The notes below the pieces were generated by a model. That model searched no databases. It was not told the origin of the DNA and was given only the letters and a program-made list of their open reading frames with translations. Source: Pseudomonas protegens CHA0 (GTDB lineage Bacteria > Pseudomonadota > Gammaproteobacteria > Pseudomonadales > Pseudomonadaceae). Taken from it: a stretch of 64,000 nucleotides of DNA. Made by a program: the position numbers and the translations under genes. The stretch lies in assembly GCF_000397205.1 (NCBI RefSeq), contig NC_021237.1:1303001-1367000 (forward strand), in the 5' to 3' direction. Within the stretch, counting starts at the first letter, position 1. The number at the start of each line of letters is the position of its first letter. This document shows, in pieces, positions 36,627 to 45,392 of the stretch.

Positions 36627-39218
36627 TTAGGTTGCGGGAGCCGGCTGGCTTTCTTCCGCCGGTTTTGGCAGCGACGAAAGGAAGGCCATGACCAGCGCTG
36701 CCACGTAAGGCAAAGACTGCACCAGGAGCATGGTCACCCAGAAGCGCATGTCGTTGCTCGGCAGGCCCTGCACCAGGAAGATCCCCAGCGCCGCGCCCCA
36801 CAACAGCAGCATGATGAACAGCTCTTCCCGGGCTTCCGAGATCGCCACCCAGAAGCCGTGGTTGTCGGCGTTCTTCGGGGTGCGGAAGAACGGGATGCTG
36901 CTGGTGAAGAAGCCGTACAGCACCGCCTTGGCGATGGTGTGGGACAAGGCCAGGCCCGCCAGGGCCGCGCAGAAGGCGTCCTTGAGGTTGACCCCCACCG
37001 CACGGCGGTAGAGGAAGATGATCTTGCCCACCTTGAACACGAACAGCGCCAGCGGCGGGATGGCGAAGATCAGCAGCGGCGGGTCGACCCGTTGCGGCAC
37101 GATGATCATCGCCGCCGACCACAGCAGGGCGCCGACGGTGAAGAAGATGTTCATGCCGTCCGCTACCCACGGCAGCCAGCCCGCGAGGAAGTGGTAGCGC
37201 TGGCCACGGGTCAGCTCGGTGTTCTTGCCGCGCAGCAGGCTGGCGGTGTGGCGCTTGATGATCTGGATCGCGCCATAGGCCCAGCGGAAACGCTGCTTCT
37301 TGAAGTCGATGAAGGTGTCGGGCATCAGGCCCTTGCCGTAGCTTTCGTGGTGGTACGCCGCCGACAGGCCTTTCTCGAACACCCGCAGGCCCAGCTCGGC
37401 GTCTTCGCAGATGCACCAGTCGGCCCAGCCCAGCTCTTCGAGCACTGTGCGCCGGGTCATGGTCATGGTGCCGTGCTGGATGATCGCGTCACGGTCGTTG
37501 CGGGTGACCATGCCGATATGGAAGAAGCCTTTGTATTCCGCGTAGCAGAGCTTCTTGAAGGTGCTTTCGTTCTGGTCGCGATAGTCCTGGGGCGACTGCA
37601 CGATGGCGATCTTCGGATCGGCGAAGTGCGGCACCATGTGCTTGAGCCAGTTGCGGTCGACGCAGTAGTCGGAATCGATCACCGCGATCACTTCGGCGTC
37701 CTTGGCGGTGTGCGGCAACAGATAGTTCAGCGCACCGCCCTTGAAGCCGGCCAGGGGCGCGACGTGGAAGAACTTGAAGCGCGGGCCGAGGGTCTCGCAA
37801 TAGGCCTGCACCGGTTCCCAGACCGCCGGGTCCTTGGTGTTGTTGTCGATGATCAGGACTTCGAAGTCCGGGTAATCGAGGTTGGCCAGGGCATTGAGGG
37901 TCTGTTTGACCATCTCCGGCGGCTCGTTGTAGCAGGGCACGTGGATCGAGACTTTCGGCCGGTAGCTGGAGTCCCCCTCCACCGGCAGGAATTCGCGCCG
38001 GCGCTTGTGGATCCACACCGCTTCGGCCAGTTCATGGGCCTCGGTCAGCAGCACGATGAACACCCCCAGCGCGCCGAGGGCCAGGAGGAAGCCCACCGTC
38101 AGGCTGAACCAGGTGCTGTATTGCTGGCTGTAGTCGTAGCCGATCCACACCAGCACCGAACCGCAGAGGAACGCGATAAAGGTCAGGAAGGTCCGGCCGC
38201 GCTGGCGCAGGGCCGAGCCGTCGATCATCAGCAGGGTCAGCGACAGCAGCGCCAGCACCACCGAGCCGATGGCCAGCACCCGCCATTGCGGGATCGCGAC
38301 CACCGGGCCTTCGAAGTTGAATTTCTGCTGGCGCGCGGCGTTGAACACGCCCCAGTAGGCGCCCACCGAACCTTCGTCGCTGGCCTTCCACGGCTGGTCG
38401 AAGGCTTCGATGACAAAGTAGTTGTAGCCCTGGCGGTTGAGCTTGTTGACCAGGGTACGCAGGTAGATCGCCTGGTCCGCCGGGCTGGCGTCGGCGCCAC
38501 CACGCATGCGGCCGTTGCTCGGCCAGCCGACCTCGGACAGCAGCAGCGGTTTTTTTGGGAACATCTTCTTCAGGTCCCGGGCGCGGTCGAGGACGAACTG
38601 CTCGGCCTTGTCCACCGGGATGAACTCCCAGTAGGGCAGGATGTGCGCGGCGATCAGGTCGACGTGCTTGGCCAGCCCCGGGTTTTCCTCCCAGACGTGC
38701 CATTGCTCCGAGGTGGTGACCGGAACTTTTACCGCGGCACGCACCCGGTCGAGAATCACCGACAGTTGGTCGGCGGTGATTTCCTTGCGGAAGATCGCCT
38801 CGTTACCCACCACCACCCGCACGACGCTGCGGGAGGTATTGGCCAGTTCGATGGCACGCATGATTTCCCGCTCGTTGCGCTCCAGGTCCGGGCTGATCCA
38901 GATCCCCAGGGTCACGCGCAGGCCGAACTCTTCCGCGAGCCTCGGGATGTCTTCCAGGCTGCCGTCCACCGAATAGGTACGGATGTTGTCGGTCAGCTTG
39001 CTCATGATCTCCAGGTCGCGACGCATTTCATCGTCGGACGGGTACTGGTCCTTCTGCGGGAACTGGCCCTGCTGGAAAGGCGAGTAGGAAAAACCGGAGA
39101 TCTGTTCCGGCCAGTCGGGGGCCGAGACCGGGCGATTGATCAGCGCCCAGAAACCGGTGAACAGCGCGGCAATGGCCAGCACTATCACCAGGTTGAGTCC
39201 AAATTTACGCGATGACAT
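36627..39218 (-). CDS. ndvB: NdvB-type beta-glucan synthase: GH17-like domain fused to GT2
   Basis: 863 residues from ATG 39218 (MSSRKFGLNLVIVLAIAALF). Membrane-bound glucosyltransferase; the P. aeruginosa relative makes cyclic beta-1,3-glucans linked to biofilm antibiotic tolerance. After TM1, a GH17-like domain spans about 40-290 with candidate acid/base Glu140 (VVVGNE) and nucleophile Glu229 (LLSEVGWPSNG), which could act as a transglycosylase. TM helices at about 313-395 precede a GT2 domain with KVSIHVPCYNE, DSD (515-517), ED (605-606) and QRFRW (642-646); more TM helices follow. The adjacent dapE matches the known order. The exact product here is inferred. Confidence 0.88.
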   Translation of the reverse strand: MSSRKFGLNLVIVLAIAALFTGFWALINRPVSAPDWPEQISGFSYSPFQQGQFPQKDQYPSDDEMRRDLEIMSKLTDNIRTYSVDGSLEDIPRLAEEFGLRVTLGIWISPDLERNEREIMRAIELANTSRSVVRVVVGNEAIFRKEITADQLSVILDRVRAAVKVPVTTSEQWHVWEENPGLAKHVDLIAAHILPYWEFIPVDKAEQFVLDRARDLKKMFPKKPLLLSEVGWPSNGRMRGGADASPADQAIYLRTLVNKLNRQGYNYFVIEAFDQPWKASDEGSVGAYWGVFNAARQQKFNFEGPVVAIPQWRVLAIGSVVLALLSLTLLMIDGSALRQRGRTFLTFIAFLCGSVLVWIGYDYSQQYSTWFSLTVGFLLALGALGVFIVLLTEAHELAEAVWIHKRRREFLPVEGDSSYRPKVSIHVPCYNEPPEMVKQTLNALANLDYPDFEVLIIDNNTKDPAVWEPVQAYCETLGPRFKFFHVAPLAGFKGGALNYLLPHTAKDAEVIAVIDSDYCVDRNWLKHMVPHFADPKIAIVQSPQDYRDQNESTFKKLCYAEYKGFFHIGMVTRNDRDAIIQHGTMTMTRRTVLEELGWADWCICEDAELGLRVFEKGLSAAYHHESYGKGLMPDTFIDFKKQRFRWAYGAIQIIKRHTASLLRGKNTELTRGQRYHFLAGWLPWVADGMNIFFTVGALLWSAAMIIVPQRVDPPLLIFAIPPLALFVFKVGKIIFLYRRAVGVNLKDAFCAALAGLALSHTIAKAVLYGFFTSSIPFFRTPKNADNHGFWVAISEAREELFIMLLLWGAALGIFLVQGLPSNDMRFWVTMLLVQSLPYVAALVMAFLSSLPKPAEESQPAPAT

Positions 39219-39403
39219 AGCTATTTCGGGTTCCAAAAGGTGTGGAACGAGGGAAGGGTTGGCAGGCGCCAAACGGCGGGCATCCTACACCGGCCCTCAA
39301 CTGAGCGTACAGCGCACAGAGGAAAGCCAGACCTTGGGCACTGTATTCGGGTTTAAGTTCTTTACTTGTAGCTTCAAGGTTAAAACTTGTCGCGTTGAGG
39401 CCC

Positions 39404-39409
39404 TATAAT
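39404..39409 (+). promoter_or_regulatory. -10 box upstream of tcdA
   Basis: TATAAT lies 26 bases before the ATG at 39436. No clear -35 at 16-18 bases (TTAAAA at 39380-39385 is the nearest). The rest of the 217-base ndvB-tcdA divergent region shows no gene. Confidence 0.4.
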
Positions 39410-39435
39410 GCGCGCCGGTTTTTTAGGTGATGGTC

Positions 39436-40251
39436 ATGAGTACAGAAGATCCACGGTTTGCCGGCGTCGCCCGTTTGTATGGCATTGAAGGCCTGGAGCG
39501 GCTGCGGGCGGCCCATGTGGCGATCGTCGGCGTCGGCGGGGTCGGTTCCTGGGCGGCGGAAGCCATCGCCCGTTGCGGGGTGGGCGAGATCTCGCTGTTC
39601 GACCTCGATGACGTCTGCGTCAGCAACAGCAACCGCCAGTTGCACGCGCTGGACAGCACTGTGGGCAAGCCCAAGGTCGAGGTCATGGCCGAACGCCTGC
39701 GCGGCATCAATCCGGACTGCAAGGTGCACGCGGTGCCGGACTTCGTCACCCGCGAGACCATGGCCGAGTACATCACCCCAGACATCGATTGCGTGATCGA
39801 CTGCATCGACAGCGTCAATGCCAAGGCGGCGCTGATTGCCTGGTGCAAGCGACGCAAGATCCAGATCATTACCACCGGCGGCGCGGGGGGGCAGATCGAC
39901 CCGACGCTGATCCAGGTCTGCGACCTGAACCGTACCTTCAATGACCCGTTGGCCTCCAAGGTGCGTTCCACCCTGCGCCGCGACTACGGTTTCTCGCGCA
40001 CCGTAACCCGGCACTACAGCGTGCCTTGCGTGTTTTCCACTGAACAGCTGCGTTATCCGAAGCCGGACGGCAGCATCTGCCTGCAGAAGAGTTTTGTCGG
40101 CGATGGCGTCAAGCTCGACTGTGCCGGCGGCTTTGGCGCGGTGATGATGGTGACCGCGACCTTCGGCATGGTGGCGGCGACCAAGGCGGTGGACAAGATT
40201 GTCGCCGGCGTGCGCCGCCCGTCGGAACGCAGCAAACCCGCCGCCCCGTAG
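39436..40251 (+). CDS. tcdA: tRNA threonylcarbamoyladenosine dehydratase TcdA (CsdL)
   Basis: ATP-dependent E1-like enzyme that dehydrates t6A37 to cyclic ct6A37 in tRNA. 271 residues from ATG 39436 (MSTEDPRFAGVARL) with AGGTGA upstream. Nucleotide-binding loop VGVGGVGSWAAEAIARCGVG (residues 31-50) and the Asp/Arg region FDLDDVCVSNSNRQ are intact. In E. coli it works with CsdA and CsdE; here those genes face it across a REP doublet. The stop codon TAG (40249-40251) lies inside the REP sequence GTAGGAG, so the C-terminal end was set by the repeat. It also depends on upstream t6A formation, where TsaB (19587) acts. Confidence 0.93.
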   Translation: MSTEDPRFAGVARLYGIEGLERLRAAHVAIVGVGGVGSWAAEAIARCGVGEISLFDLDDVCVSNSNRQLHALDSTVGKPKVEVMAERLRGINPDCKVHAVPDFVTRETMAEYITPDIDCVIDCIDSVNAKAALIAWCKRRKIQIITTGGAGGQIDPTLIQVCDLNRTFNDPLASKVRSTLRRDYGFSRTVTRHYSVPCVFSTEQLRYPKPDGSICLQKSFVGDGVKLDCAGGFGAVMMVTATFGMVAATKAVDKIVAGVRRPSERSKPAAP

Positions 40252-40331
40252 GAGCTGGCTTGCCAGCGAAGAGGGCCGCGAGGAGGGTGTAAGGCTTATG
40301 AGCCTGTTCGCCAGCAAGCTGGCTCCTACGG
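40245..40331. repeat. REP doublet overlapping the tcdA stop
   Basis: CCCGTAGGAGCTGGCTTGCC faces TTCGCCAGCAAGCTGGCTCC, with about 40 bases between, at the tcdA/csdE convergent junction. The forward copy overlaps the last codons of tcdA. Confidence 0.88.
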
Positions 40332-40333
40332 AG

Positions 40334-40744
40334 TTAGGGGGCGCTGGCCAGTTCGCTCATGCGTTGCAAGACGGCGTTCAGGCCATTGCTGCGTGAAGGC
40401 GAGAGTTGGCGCGACAGGCCCAACTGGTTGAACCAGTCGGCCAGGTCCACTTCCCGCAACTGCTCTGCCGTCAGGCCATTGACCCGCGCCAGGAGCAGGG
40501 CCACCAGCCCGCGAATCAGCCGCGCGTCACTGGCCGCGGCAAACTGCCAATGACCGTTTTCCAGGGCCGCCACCAGCCAGACCTGGCTTTCACAGCCGTG
40601 CACCCGGTTGGCCTCGACCCGGTCGGCCTCGCTCAGGGGCGGCAGGCGCTCGCCCCATTGCATCAGCAGGCGCGCCCGCTGTTCCCAGCCGGCAGCCCCC
40701 TGGAAAATCTCCAGGGCGGCGACGGCATCCGCCGGCAGGCTCAT
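40334..40744 (-). CDS. csdE: CsdE, SufE-family sulfur acceptor
   Basis: 136 residues. It accepts persulfide sulfur from the cysteine desulfurase CsdA on Cys51 (VHGCESQVW) and raises its activity. SufE-like helical layout: GWEQRARLLMQWGERLPPL near the N-terminus and LLLARVNGLTAEQLREVDL later. The start overlaps the csdA stop by ATGA, so they are coupled. It faces tcdA, which in E. coli belongs to the same csd module. Confidence 0.93.
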   Translation of the reverse strand: MSLPADAVAALEIFQGAAGWEQRARLLMQWGERLPPLSEADRVEANRVHGCESQVWLVAALENGHWQFAAASDARLIRGLVALLLARVNGLTAEQLREVDLADWFNQLGLSRQLSPSRSNGLNAVLQRMSELASAP

Positions 40745-41946
40745 CGCAGCAGTTCCAGGGCCTGATCCAGGGCTTCGAAGAAACGCTCCAGGTCCTCGGA
40801 ATCGTTGTACAGCGCCAATGACACGCGAATCGCTCCGGCCAACCCCAGGCTCTTCATCAGCGGCATGGCGCAGTGATGCCCGGCGCGTACGGCAATGCCT
40901 TGTTCGGTCAGCAGGTGCGCCAGGTCGGCGTTGTGCACCCCATCCACGACAAAACTGACCAGGGCCACTTGCGGCGAGCCCAGCAAGCGGATGCCATTGC
41001 GCGCCTGCAAGCCGTGCAGCAGGTAGGCGTGCAGCGCTGCTTCATGGTCGGCCAGTGCTTGCTGATCCAGGCCGGCGAGATAATCCAGGGTGGCACCCAG
41101 GCCGATGACCCCGGCAATCGGCGGCGTACCGGCCTCGAACCCCAGGGGGGCGGGGCGGAAGCTGGCGTGCTGGTAATCGGCGTCCTGGACCATTTCACCA
41201 CCGAACTGCCAGTGGCGCAGGCCCTTGAGTGCTGCATGACGGCCAAACAGCACGCCGACCCCATCCGGGCCGTACAGCTTGTGGCTGGAGAACACATAGA
41301 AGTCGCAGCCCAGGGCCTGCACATCGTGGCGGCCATGGACCACGCCCTGGGCGCCGTCGATCACCGTCAGTGCGCCCTGGGCCCTGGCCATGGCCAGCAG
41401 TGGGGTCAAGGGTTGCCAGGCGCCAAGCACGTTGGACAGCTGGCTCACCGCCAGCAAACGGGTGCGCGGGCCGATCAAGCGGCTTGCCGCGTCGACGTCG
41501 ATCAGGCCGTCCGGGTCCAGGGGCAGGACCATCAGCTTGAGACCGCGACGTTGGGCCAGTTGCTGCCAGGGCAGCAGGTTGGCGTGGTGCTCCAGGGCGC
41601 TGATGACGATTTCATCGCCCGGGGAAAATTGGTGCTCCAGGCTGTAGGCCAGAAGATTCAGCGCGGAGGTCGCGCCGTGGGTGAAGACGATTTGCCCACT
41701 GTCACCGGCATTCAGCCATTGGCCGACCTTGCTGCGGCTGTCTTCGAACGCTTGGGTGGCGTGGGCGCCGGGCAGGTGTTGCGCACGATGCACATTGGCC
41801 GCGCCATTGGCGTAGTAGTGCGCCAGCGCGTTCAGCAGGGCTTGGGGTTTTTGCGTGGTGGCGGCGTTGTCCAGGTACGTCTGGTCCTGGCGATGCAGGG
41901 CGGCGATGGCCGGGAAGTCGGCGCGCCAGGGGGAGGCTACAAGCAT
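40741..41946 (-). CDS. csdA: Cysteine desulfurase CsdA (group II)
   Basis: PLP enzyme that removes sulfur from cysteine as an enzyme-bound persulfide. 401 residues. PLP-binding Lys223 in SSHKLYGPDGVG; catalytic Cys359 in RAGHHCAMPLM, on the short loop seen in group II (SufS/CsdA) enzymes. N-terminal YLDNAATTQKP is typical. It is coupled to csdE, which marks it as CsdA rather than SufS; there is no suf operon around it. The 76-base gap to the upstream dapD shows no gene. Confidence 0.94.
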   Translation of the reverse strand: MLVASPWRADFPAIAALHRQDQTYLDNAATTQKPQALLNALAHYYANGAANVHRAQHLPGAHATQAFEDSRSKVGQWLNAGDSGQIVFTHGATSALNLLAYSLEHQFSPGDEIVISALEHHANLLPWQQLAQRRGLKLMVLPLDPDGLIDVDAASRLIGPRTRLLAVSQLSNVLGAWQPLTPLLAMARAQGALTVIDGAQGVVHGRHDVQALGCDFYVFSSHKLYGPDGVGVLFGRHAALKGLRHWQFGGEMVQDADYQHASFRPAPLGFEAGTPPIAGVIGLGATLDYLAGLDQQALADHEAALHAYLLHGLQARNGIRLLGSPQVALVSFVVDGVHNADLAHLLTEQGIAVRAGHHCAMPLMKSLGLAGAIRVSLALYNDSEDLERFFEALDQALELLR

Positions 41947-42022
41947 GGTGGCAGAACTCGTTTGAACAGGCCGGGCGCCGATGATAAGCGCCTGGCCGGT
42001 TCCAGTGAAACCGAATCGCTGC

Positions 42023-43057
42023 TTAGTTGTGAGCGTGCAGCGCTTCGTTCAGCTCGATGGCCGACTTGTGGGTCTTGCACTCCACTGCGCCGGTTTCCGA
42101 GTTGCGACGGAACAGCAGGTCCGGCTGGCCGGCCAGTTCCCGGGCCTTGAGCACTTTGACCAGCTGGTTGTTCTCGTCCAGCAGCGCCACCTTGGTGCCG
42201 GCGGTCACGTACAGGCCCGACTCCACGGTATTGCGGTCGCCCAGCGGGATGCCGATACCGGCGTTGGCGCCGATCAGGCAGCCTTCGCCGACCTTGATCA
42301 CGATGTTGCCGCCACCCGACAGGGTGCCCATGGTGGAGCAACCGCCGCCCAGGTCCGATCCCTTGCCGACGAACACGCCCGCGGAAACCCGGCCTTCGAT
42401 CATGCCCGGGCCTTCGGTGCCGGCGTTGAAGTTGACGAAGCCTTCGTGCATCACGGTGGTGCCTTCGCCGATGTAGGCGCCCAGGCGAATCCGCGCGCTG
42501 TCCGCGATACGCACGCCGCTCGGCACCACGTAGTCGGTCATTTTCGGGAACTTGTCCACCGAGAACACTTCCAGCAGCTCGCCGCGCAGGCGGGCTTCCA
42601 GTTGACGCTCGGCCAGCTCGCCGAGGTCGATGGCACCCTGGCTGGTCCAGGCCACGTTCGGCAGCAGCGGGAACACGCCGGCTAGGCTCAGGCCGTGCGG
42701 CTTGACCAGGCGGTGGGACAGCAGGTGCAGCTTGAGGTAGGCCTCTGGAGTGGAGGTCAGCTGGGCATCTTCGGCCAGCAGGGTCGCTACCAGCGGCTTG
42801 TGGCTTTCGGCCAGGCGGGTCAGCAGGGCCGCCTGGGTGGCGTCGATGCTCTTCAGCGCGTCGGCCATTTGCGCGGCCTGGGCGGTGGTGAAGGTGATGG
42901 CCTGGTTGCCTTCGCTGTAACCGAGGATCGGTGCGACAGCGGCAACGATTTCGGCGGCAGGGTTGAGCAGTGGCGATGCGTAGAACACTTCCAGCCAGGC
43001 GCCTTGACGATTTTGGGTGCCGACACCGAATGCCAGGCTGAACAGAGTAGTGGACAT
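42023..43057 (-). CDS. dapD: Tetrahydrodipicolinate N-succinyltransferase DapD
   Basis: Adds succinyl from succinyl-CoA to tetrahydrodipicolinate, the first step of the succinylase DAP/lysine branch. 344 residues: the long Pseudomonas type (E. coli about 274). A left-handed beta-helix is shown by hexapeptide repeats from about 190 (VRIADSARIRLGAYIGEGTT, then IVIKVGEGCLIGANAGIGIP) and the conserved VPSGVRIADSARIR. The ArsC-like gene lies 33 bases upstream on the same strand. dapC and dapE are nearby. Confidence 0.96.
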   Translation of the reverse strand: MSTTLFSLAFGVGTQNRQGAWLEVFYASPLLNPAAEIVAAVAPILGYSEGNQAITFTTAQAAQMADALKSIDATQAALLTRLAESHKPLVATLLAEDAQLTSTPEAYLKLHLLSHRLVKPHGLSLAGVFPLLPNVAWTSQGAIDLGELAERQLEARLRGELLEVFSVDKFPKMTDYVVPSGVRIADSARIRLGAYIGEGTTVMHEGFVNFNAGTEGPGMIEGRVSAGVFVGKGSDLGGGCSTMGTLSGGGNIVIKVGEGCLIGANAGIGIPLGDRNTVESGLYVTAGTKVALLDENNQLVKVLKARELAGQPDLLFRRNSETGAVECKTHKSAIELNEALHAHN

Positions 43058-43090
43058 GCAGTTACCTCTTGCGAAATAGAGTGAGCAGGC

Positions 43091-43453
43091 TTACTTGAGC
43101 GCCGCTGCGTAAAGGTCTGGCTTGAAGCCAATCAGGGTCTTGTCTCCGAGGTCGAGCACCGGGCGCTTGATCATCGAAGGTTGCGCGAGCATCAGTTCAA
43201 CGGCTTTCGCCTGGTCGAGATCGGCTTTGCTTTCGTCATCGAGTTTGCGAAAGGTCGTGCCCGCGCGGTTCAACACCACCTGCCAGCCGTGCTCGTCGCA
43301 CCACTGATTCAGGTGCTCACGGTCAATGCCGGAGGTTTTGTAATCATGGAAGTCATAGCTGACAGCGTGTTCATCGAGCCAGGTGCGCGCCTTTTTCATG
43401 GTGTCACAGGCTTTGATGCCGAAAAGGTGCAACGTTTTGCTTGAAGCGGTCAA
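43091..43453 (-). CDS. ArsC/Spx-family (YffB-like) protein
   Basis: 120 residues. Thioredoxin-like fold of the ArsC/Spx family: TLHLFGIKACDTMKKARTWL with Cys16, and RPVLDLGDKTLIGFKPDLY at the end. It lacks the full set of arsenate-binding arginines I would expect in true ArsC, so glutathione-linked reductase YffB-like function is likelier. The start is TTG at 43453, behind AAAGGGGG about 9 bases upstream; no ATG gives a complete domain. The position just upstream of dapD recurs in proteobacteria, but why is unknown. Confidence 0.85.
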   Translation of the reverse strand: MTASSKTLHLFGIKACDTMKKARTWLDEHAVSYDFHDYKTSGIDREHLNQWCDEHGWQVVLNRAGTTFRKLDDESKADLDQAKAVELMLAQPSMIKRPVLDLGDKTLIGFKPDLYAAALK

Positions 43454-43690
43454 GGAATTGCCCCCTTTGGAGATGCTGGAGATGAAAGGTCACGGATTAT
43501 GCCACGACCGCGCCGATTCGGCGTCGGCTGCTGCGGGGCTTTGTCGCATTGTGTTTCCACGCCCGGGCGCCGTTGCGACTTTTGTGCAGCGGCGTAAACG
43601 CAGCTTAAGCGGCTAATATGGCACTTCTGCGGTGAATTCCTGCCGCCGTTGTGTGTCTGCTTTGAAGTTTCAGATCGGGAAGCCCGCTTT

Positions 43691-45337
43691 ATGCAAACCG
43701 CCTATACCGTCCTCATCCTGCTGATGCTGGTGAGCCTCTCGCGTCTTGTCGGACGGGTGATTCCACTGCCGCTGCCCCTGGTGCAGATTGCCGCCGGCGC
43801 CTTGCTGGCCTGGCCGACCCTGGGGTTGCACGTGGCCCTGGACCCGGAGCTGTTTCTCTTCCTGTTCTTGCCGCCGCTGTTGTTTTCCGATGGCTGGCGC
43901 ATGCCCAAGCGCGAATTCTGGCGCCTGCGCGGGCCGATCCTGACCCTGGCAGTAGGGCTGGTGCTGTTCACCGTGGTGGGTGCCGGCTACTTCATCCATT
44001 GGCTGCTGCCGAGCATTCCGTTGCCGGTGGCCTTTGCCCTGGCCGCCGTGCTTTCGCCCACCGACGCCGTGGCGGTATCGGCGATTTCCCAGAACCGCTT
44101 GCCCACGCCCCTGATGCACATGCTCCAGGGGGAGGCGCTGATGAATGACGCCTCGGGCCTGGTGACCTTCAAGTTCGCCCTGGCAGCGGCGGTGACCGGG
44201 GTGTTCTCCCTGGCCAACGCCAGCCTGACCTTCGTCCTGGTGGCGGTGGGCGGCCTGGCGGTCGGCGTGGCACTGAGCTGGCTGGTGGGGCGCCTGCGGG
44301 CCTGGATGATCGCCCGAGGCTGGGATGACCCGGCGACCCACGTGGTGTTCATGCTGCTTTTGCCGTTCGCCGCCTATGTGCTGGCCGAGCGCCTGGGAGC
44401 CTCGGGCATTCTCTCGGCGGTGGCGGCGGGGATGATGCAGAGCTGGCTCGACCTGCTGCCGCGCCAGACCAGCACCCGGCTGCTCAATCGCAGCGTCTGG
44501 TCACTGCTGGAGTTCGCCTTCAACGGCCTGATCTTCCTGCTCCTAGGGTTGCAGCTGCCGGACATCATCAAGGCCGTGGTCAGTCACGAGACCTCGCTGT
44601 GGCCGACCCTGTTCTACCGTTGCCTGGATGTGGTGGCGATTTTCCTGGTGCTGCTGGTGTTGCGTTTCATCTGGGTGCAGAGCATCTGGCGCCTGTCCGG
44701 CCTGCTGCGGCGCTGGCGCGGCAAGGGTGAATTGACCCTGGTGCCGACCGCCCGTTCCTGCTGGTTGCTGACCGTGGGTGGAGTGCGCGGGGCGGTAACC
44801 CTGGCCGGTGTGATGTCGGTACCGTTGTTTCTCGGTGCCGGCGAAGCCTTTCCGGAGCGCGACCTGCTGATCTTCATCGCTGCCGGGGTGATCCTGCTGT
44901 CCCTGGTGGCGGCCTGCATTGCCCTGCCGCTGCTGCTGCGCGGCATTGTGAAGAGCCCTGACGACAAGCGCCGTGGGGAAGTGCGGGATGCCTGGCGCAA
45001 GACTGCCGAAGCGGCGATCCATGCCCTGGAAGCCGAAGAAGTGGCTGACACCGGTGAAACCCCGGATGCTGCCCAGGCGGCCCTGGCTACCGAACTCAAG
45101 GGGCGCTTGATGGCCGAGTACCGGCATCAGTTGGAGGTCTACAACGATTCCGCCGAGGCCCAGGCCCTGGCGTTCCAGATGGACTTGCTGGAGCGGCGCC
45201 TGCGGATCAAGGCCCTGCGTGCGCAACGGCTGGAGCTGTATCGGCTGAGCCGCCAGCATCAGATTGGCGACGATGTGCTACGCGAAGTACTGGCAGACCT
45301 GGATATGAGCGAGGCCAATCTGGGGCAGGTGAAGTGA
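43691..45337 (+). CDS. CPA1-family Na+(K+)/H+ antiporter
   Basis: 548 residues from ATG 43691 (MQTAYTVLILLMLVSLSRLV). About 12 TM helices in the first 410 residues. Ion-site motifs of CPA1: LSPTDAVAVSAI (Pro123-Thr124-Asp125) and GEALMNDASGLV (Asn152-Asp153), plus the conserved arginine region GGVRGAVTLAG. A cytoplasmic C-terminal tail of about 140 residues is helical and charged (EYRHQLEVYNDSAEAQALAF ...), probably a regulatory coiled coil. It exchanges protons for monovalent cations; specificity is not visible from sequence. It stands alone, with a REP after it. Confidence 0.9.
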   Translation: MQTAYTVLILLMLVSLSRLVGRVIPLPLPLVQIAAGALLAWPTLGLHVALDPELFLFLFLPPLLFSDGWRMPKREFWRLRGPILTLAVGLVLFTVVGAGYFIHWLLPSIPLPVAFALAAVLSPTDAVAVSAISQNRLPTPLMHMLQGEALMNDASGLVTFKFALAAAVTGVFSLANASLTFVLVAVGGLAVGVALSWLVGRLRAWMIARGWDDPATHVVFMLLLPFAAYVLAERLGASGILSAVAAGMMQSWLDLLPRQTSTRLLNRSVWSLLEFAFNGLIFLLLGLQLPDIIKAVVSHETSLWPTLFYRCLDVVAIFLVLLVLRFIWVQSIWRLSGLLRRWRGKGELTLVPTARSCWLLTVGGVRGAVTLAGVMSVPLFLGAGEAFPERDLLIFIAAGVILLSLVAACIALPLLLRGIVKSPDDKRRGEVRDAWRKTAEAAIHALEAEEVADTGETPDAAQAALATELKGRLMAEYRHQLEVYNDSAEAQALAFQMDLLERRLRIKALRAQRLELYRLSRQHQIGDDVLREVLADLDMSEANLGQVK

Positions 45338-45340
45338 GGC

Positions 45341-45388
45341 GTTCGCCGGCAGTCGGCTCCTGTTGTGGGAGCCGGCTTGCCGGCGAAA
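45341..45388. repeat. REP pair in tight head-to-head hairpin
   Basis: A reverse copy (TTCGCCGGCAGTCGGCTCC) and a forward copy (GGGAGCCGGCTTGCCGGCGA) are separated by only about 6 bases (TGTTGT). The order is opposite to the other doublets, giving one compact stem-loop at the antiporter/dapC convergent junction. Confidence 0.85.
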
Positions 45389-45392
45389 GGCC

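Noticed and set aside
24693..45388. Repeated palindromic units as a CRISPR array
   Set aside because: The units are scattered singles and pairs in separate intergenic gaps, not a regular repeat-spacer array, and no cas genes are present. They match Pseudomonas REPs.
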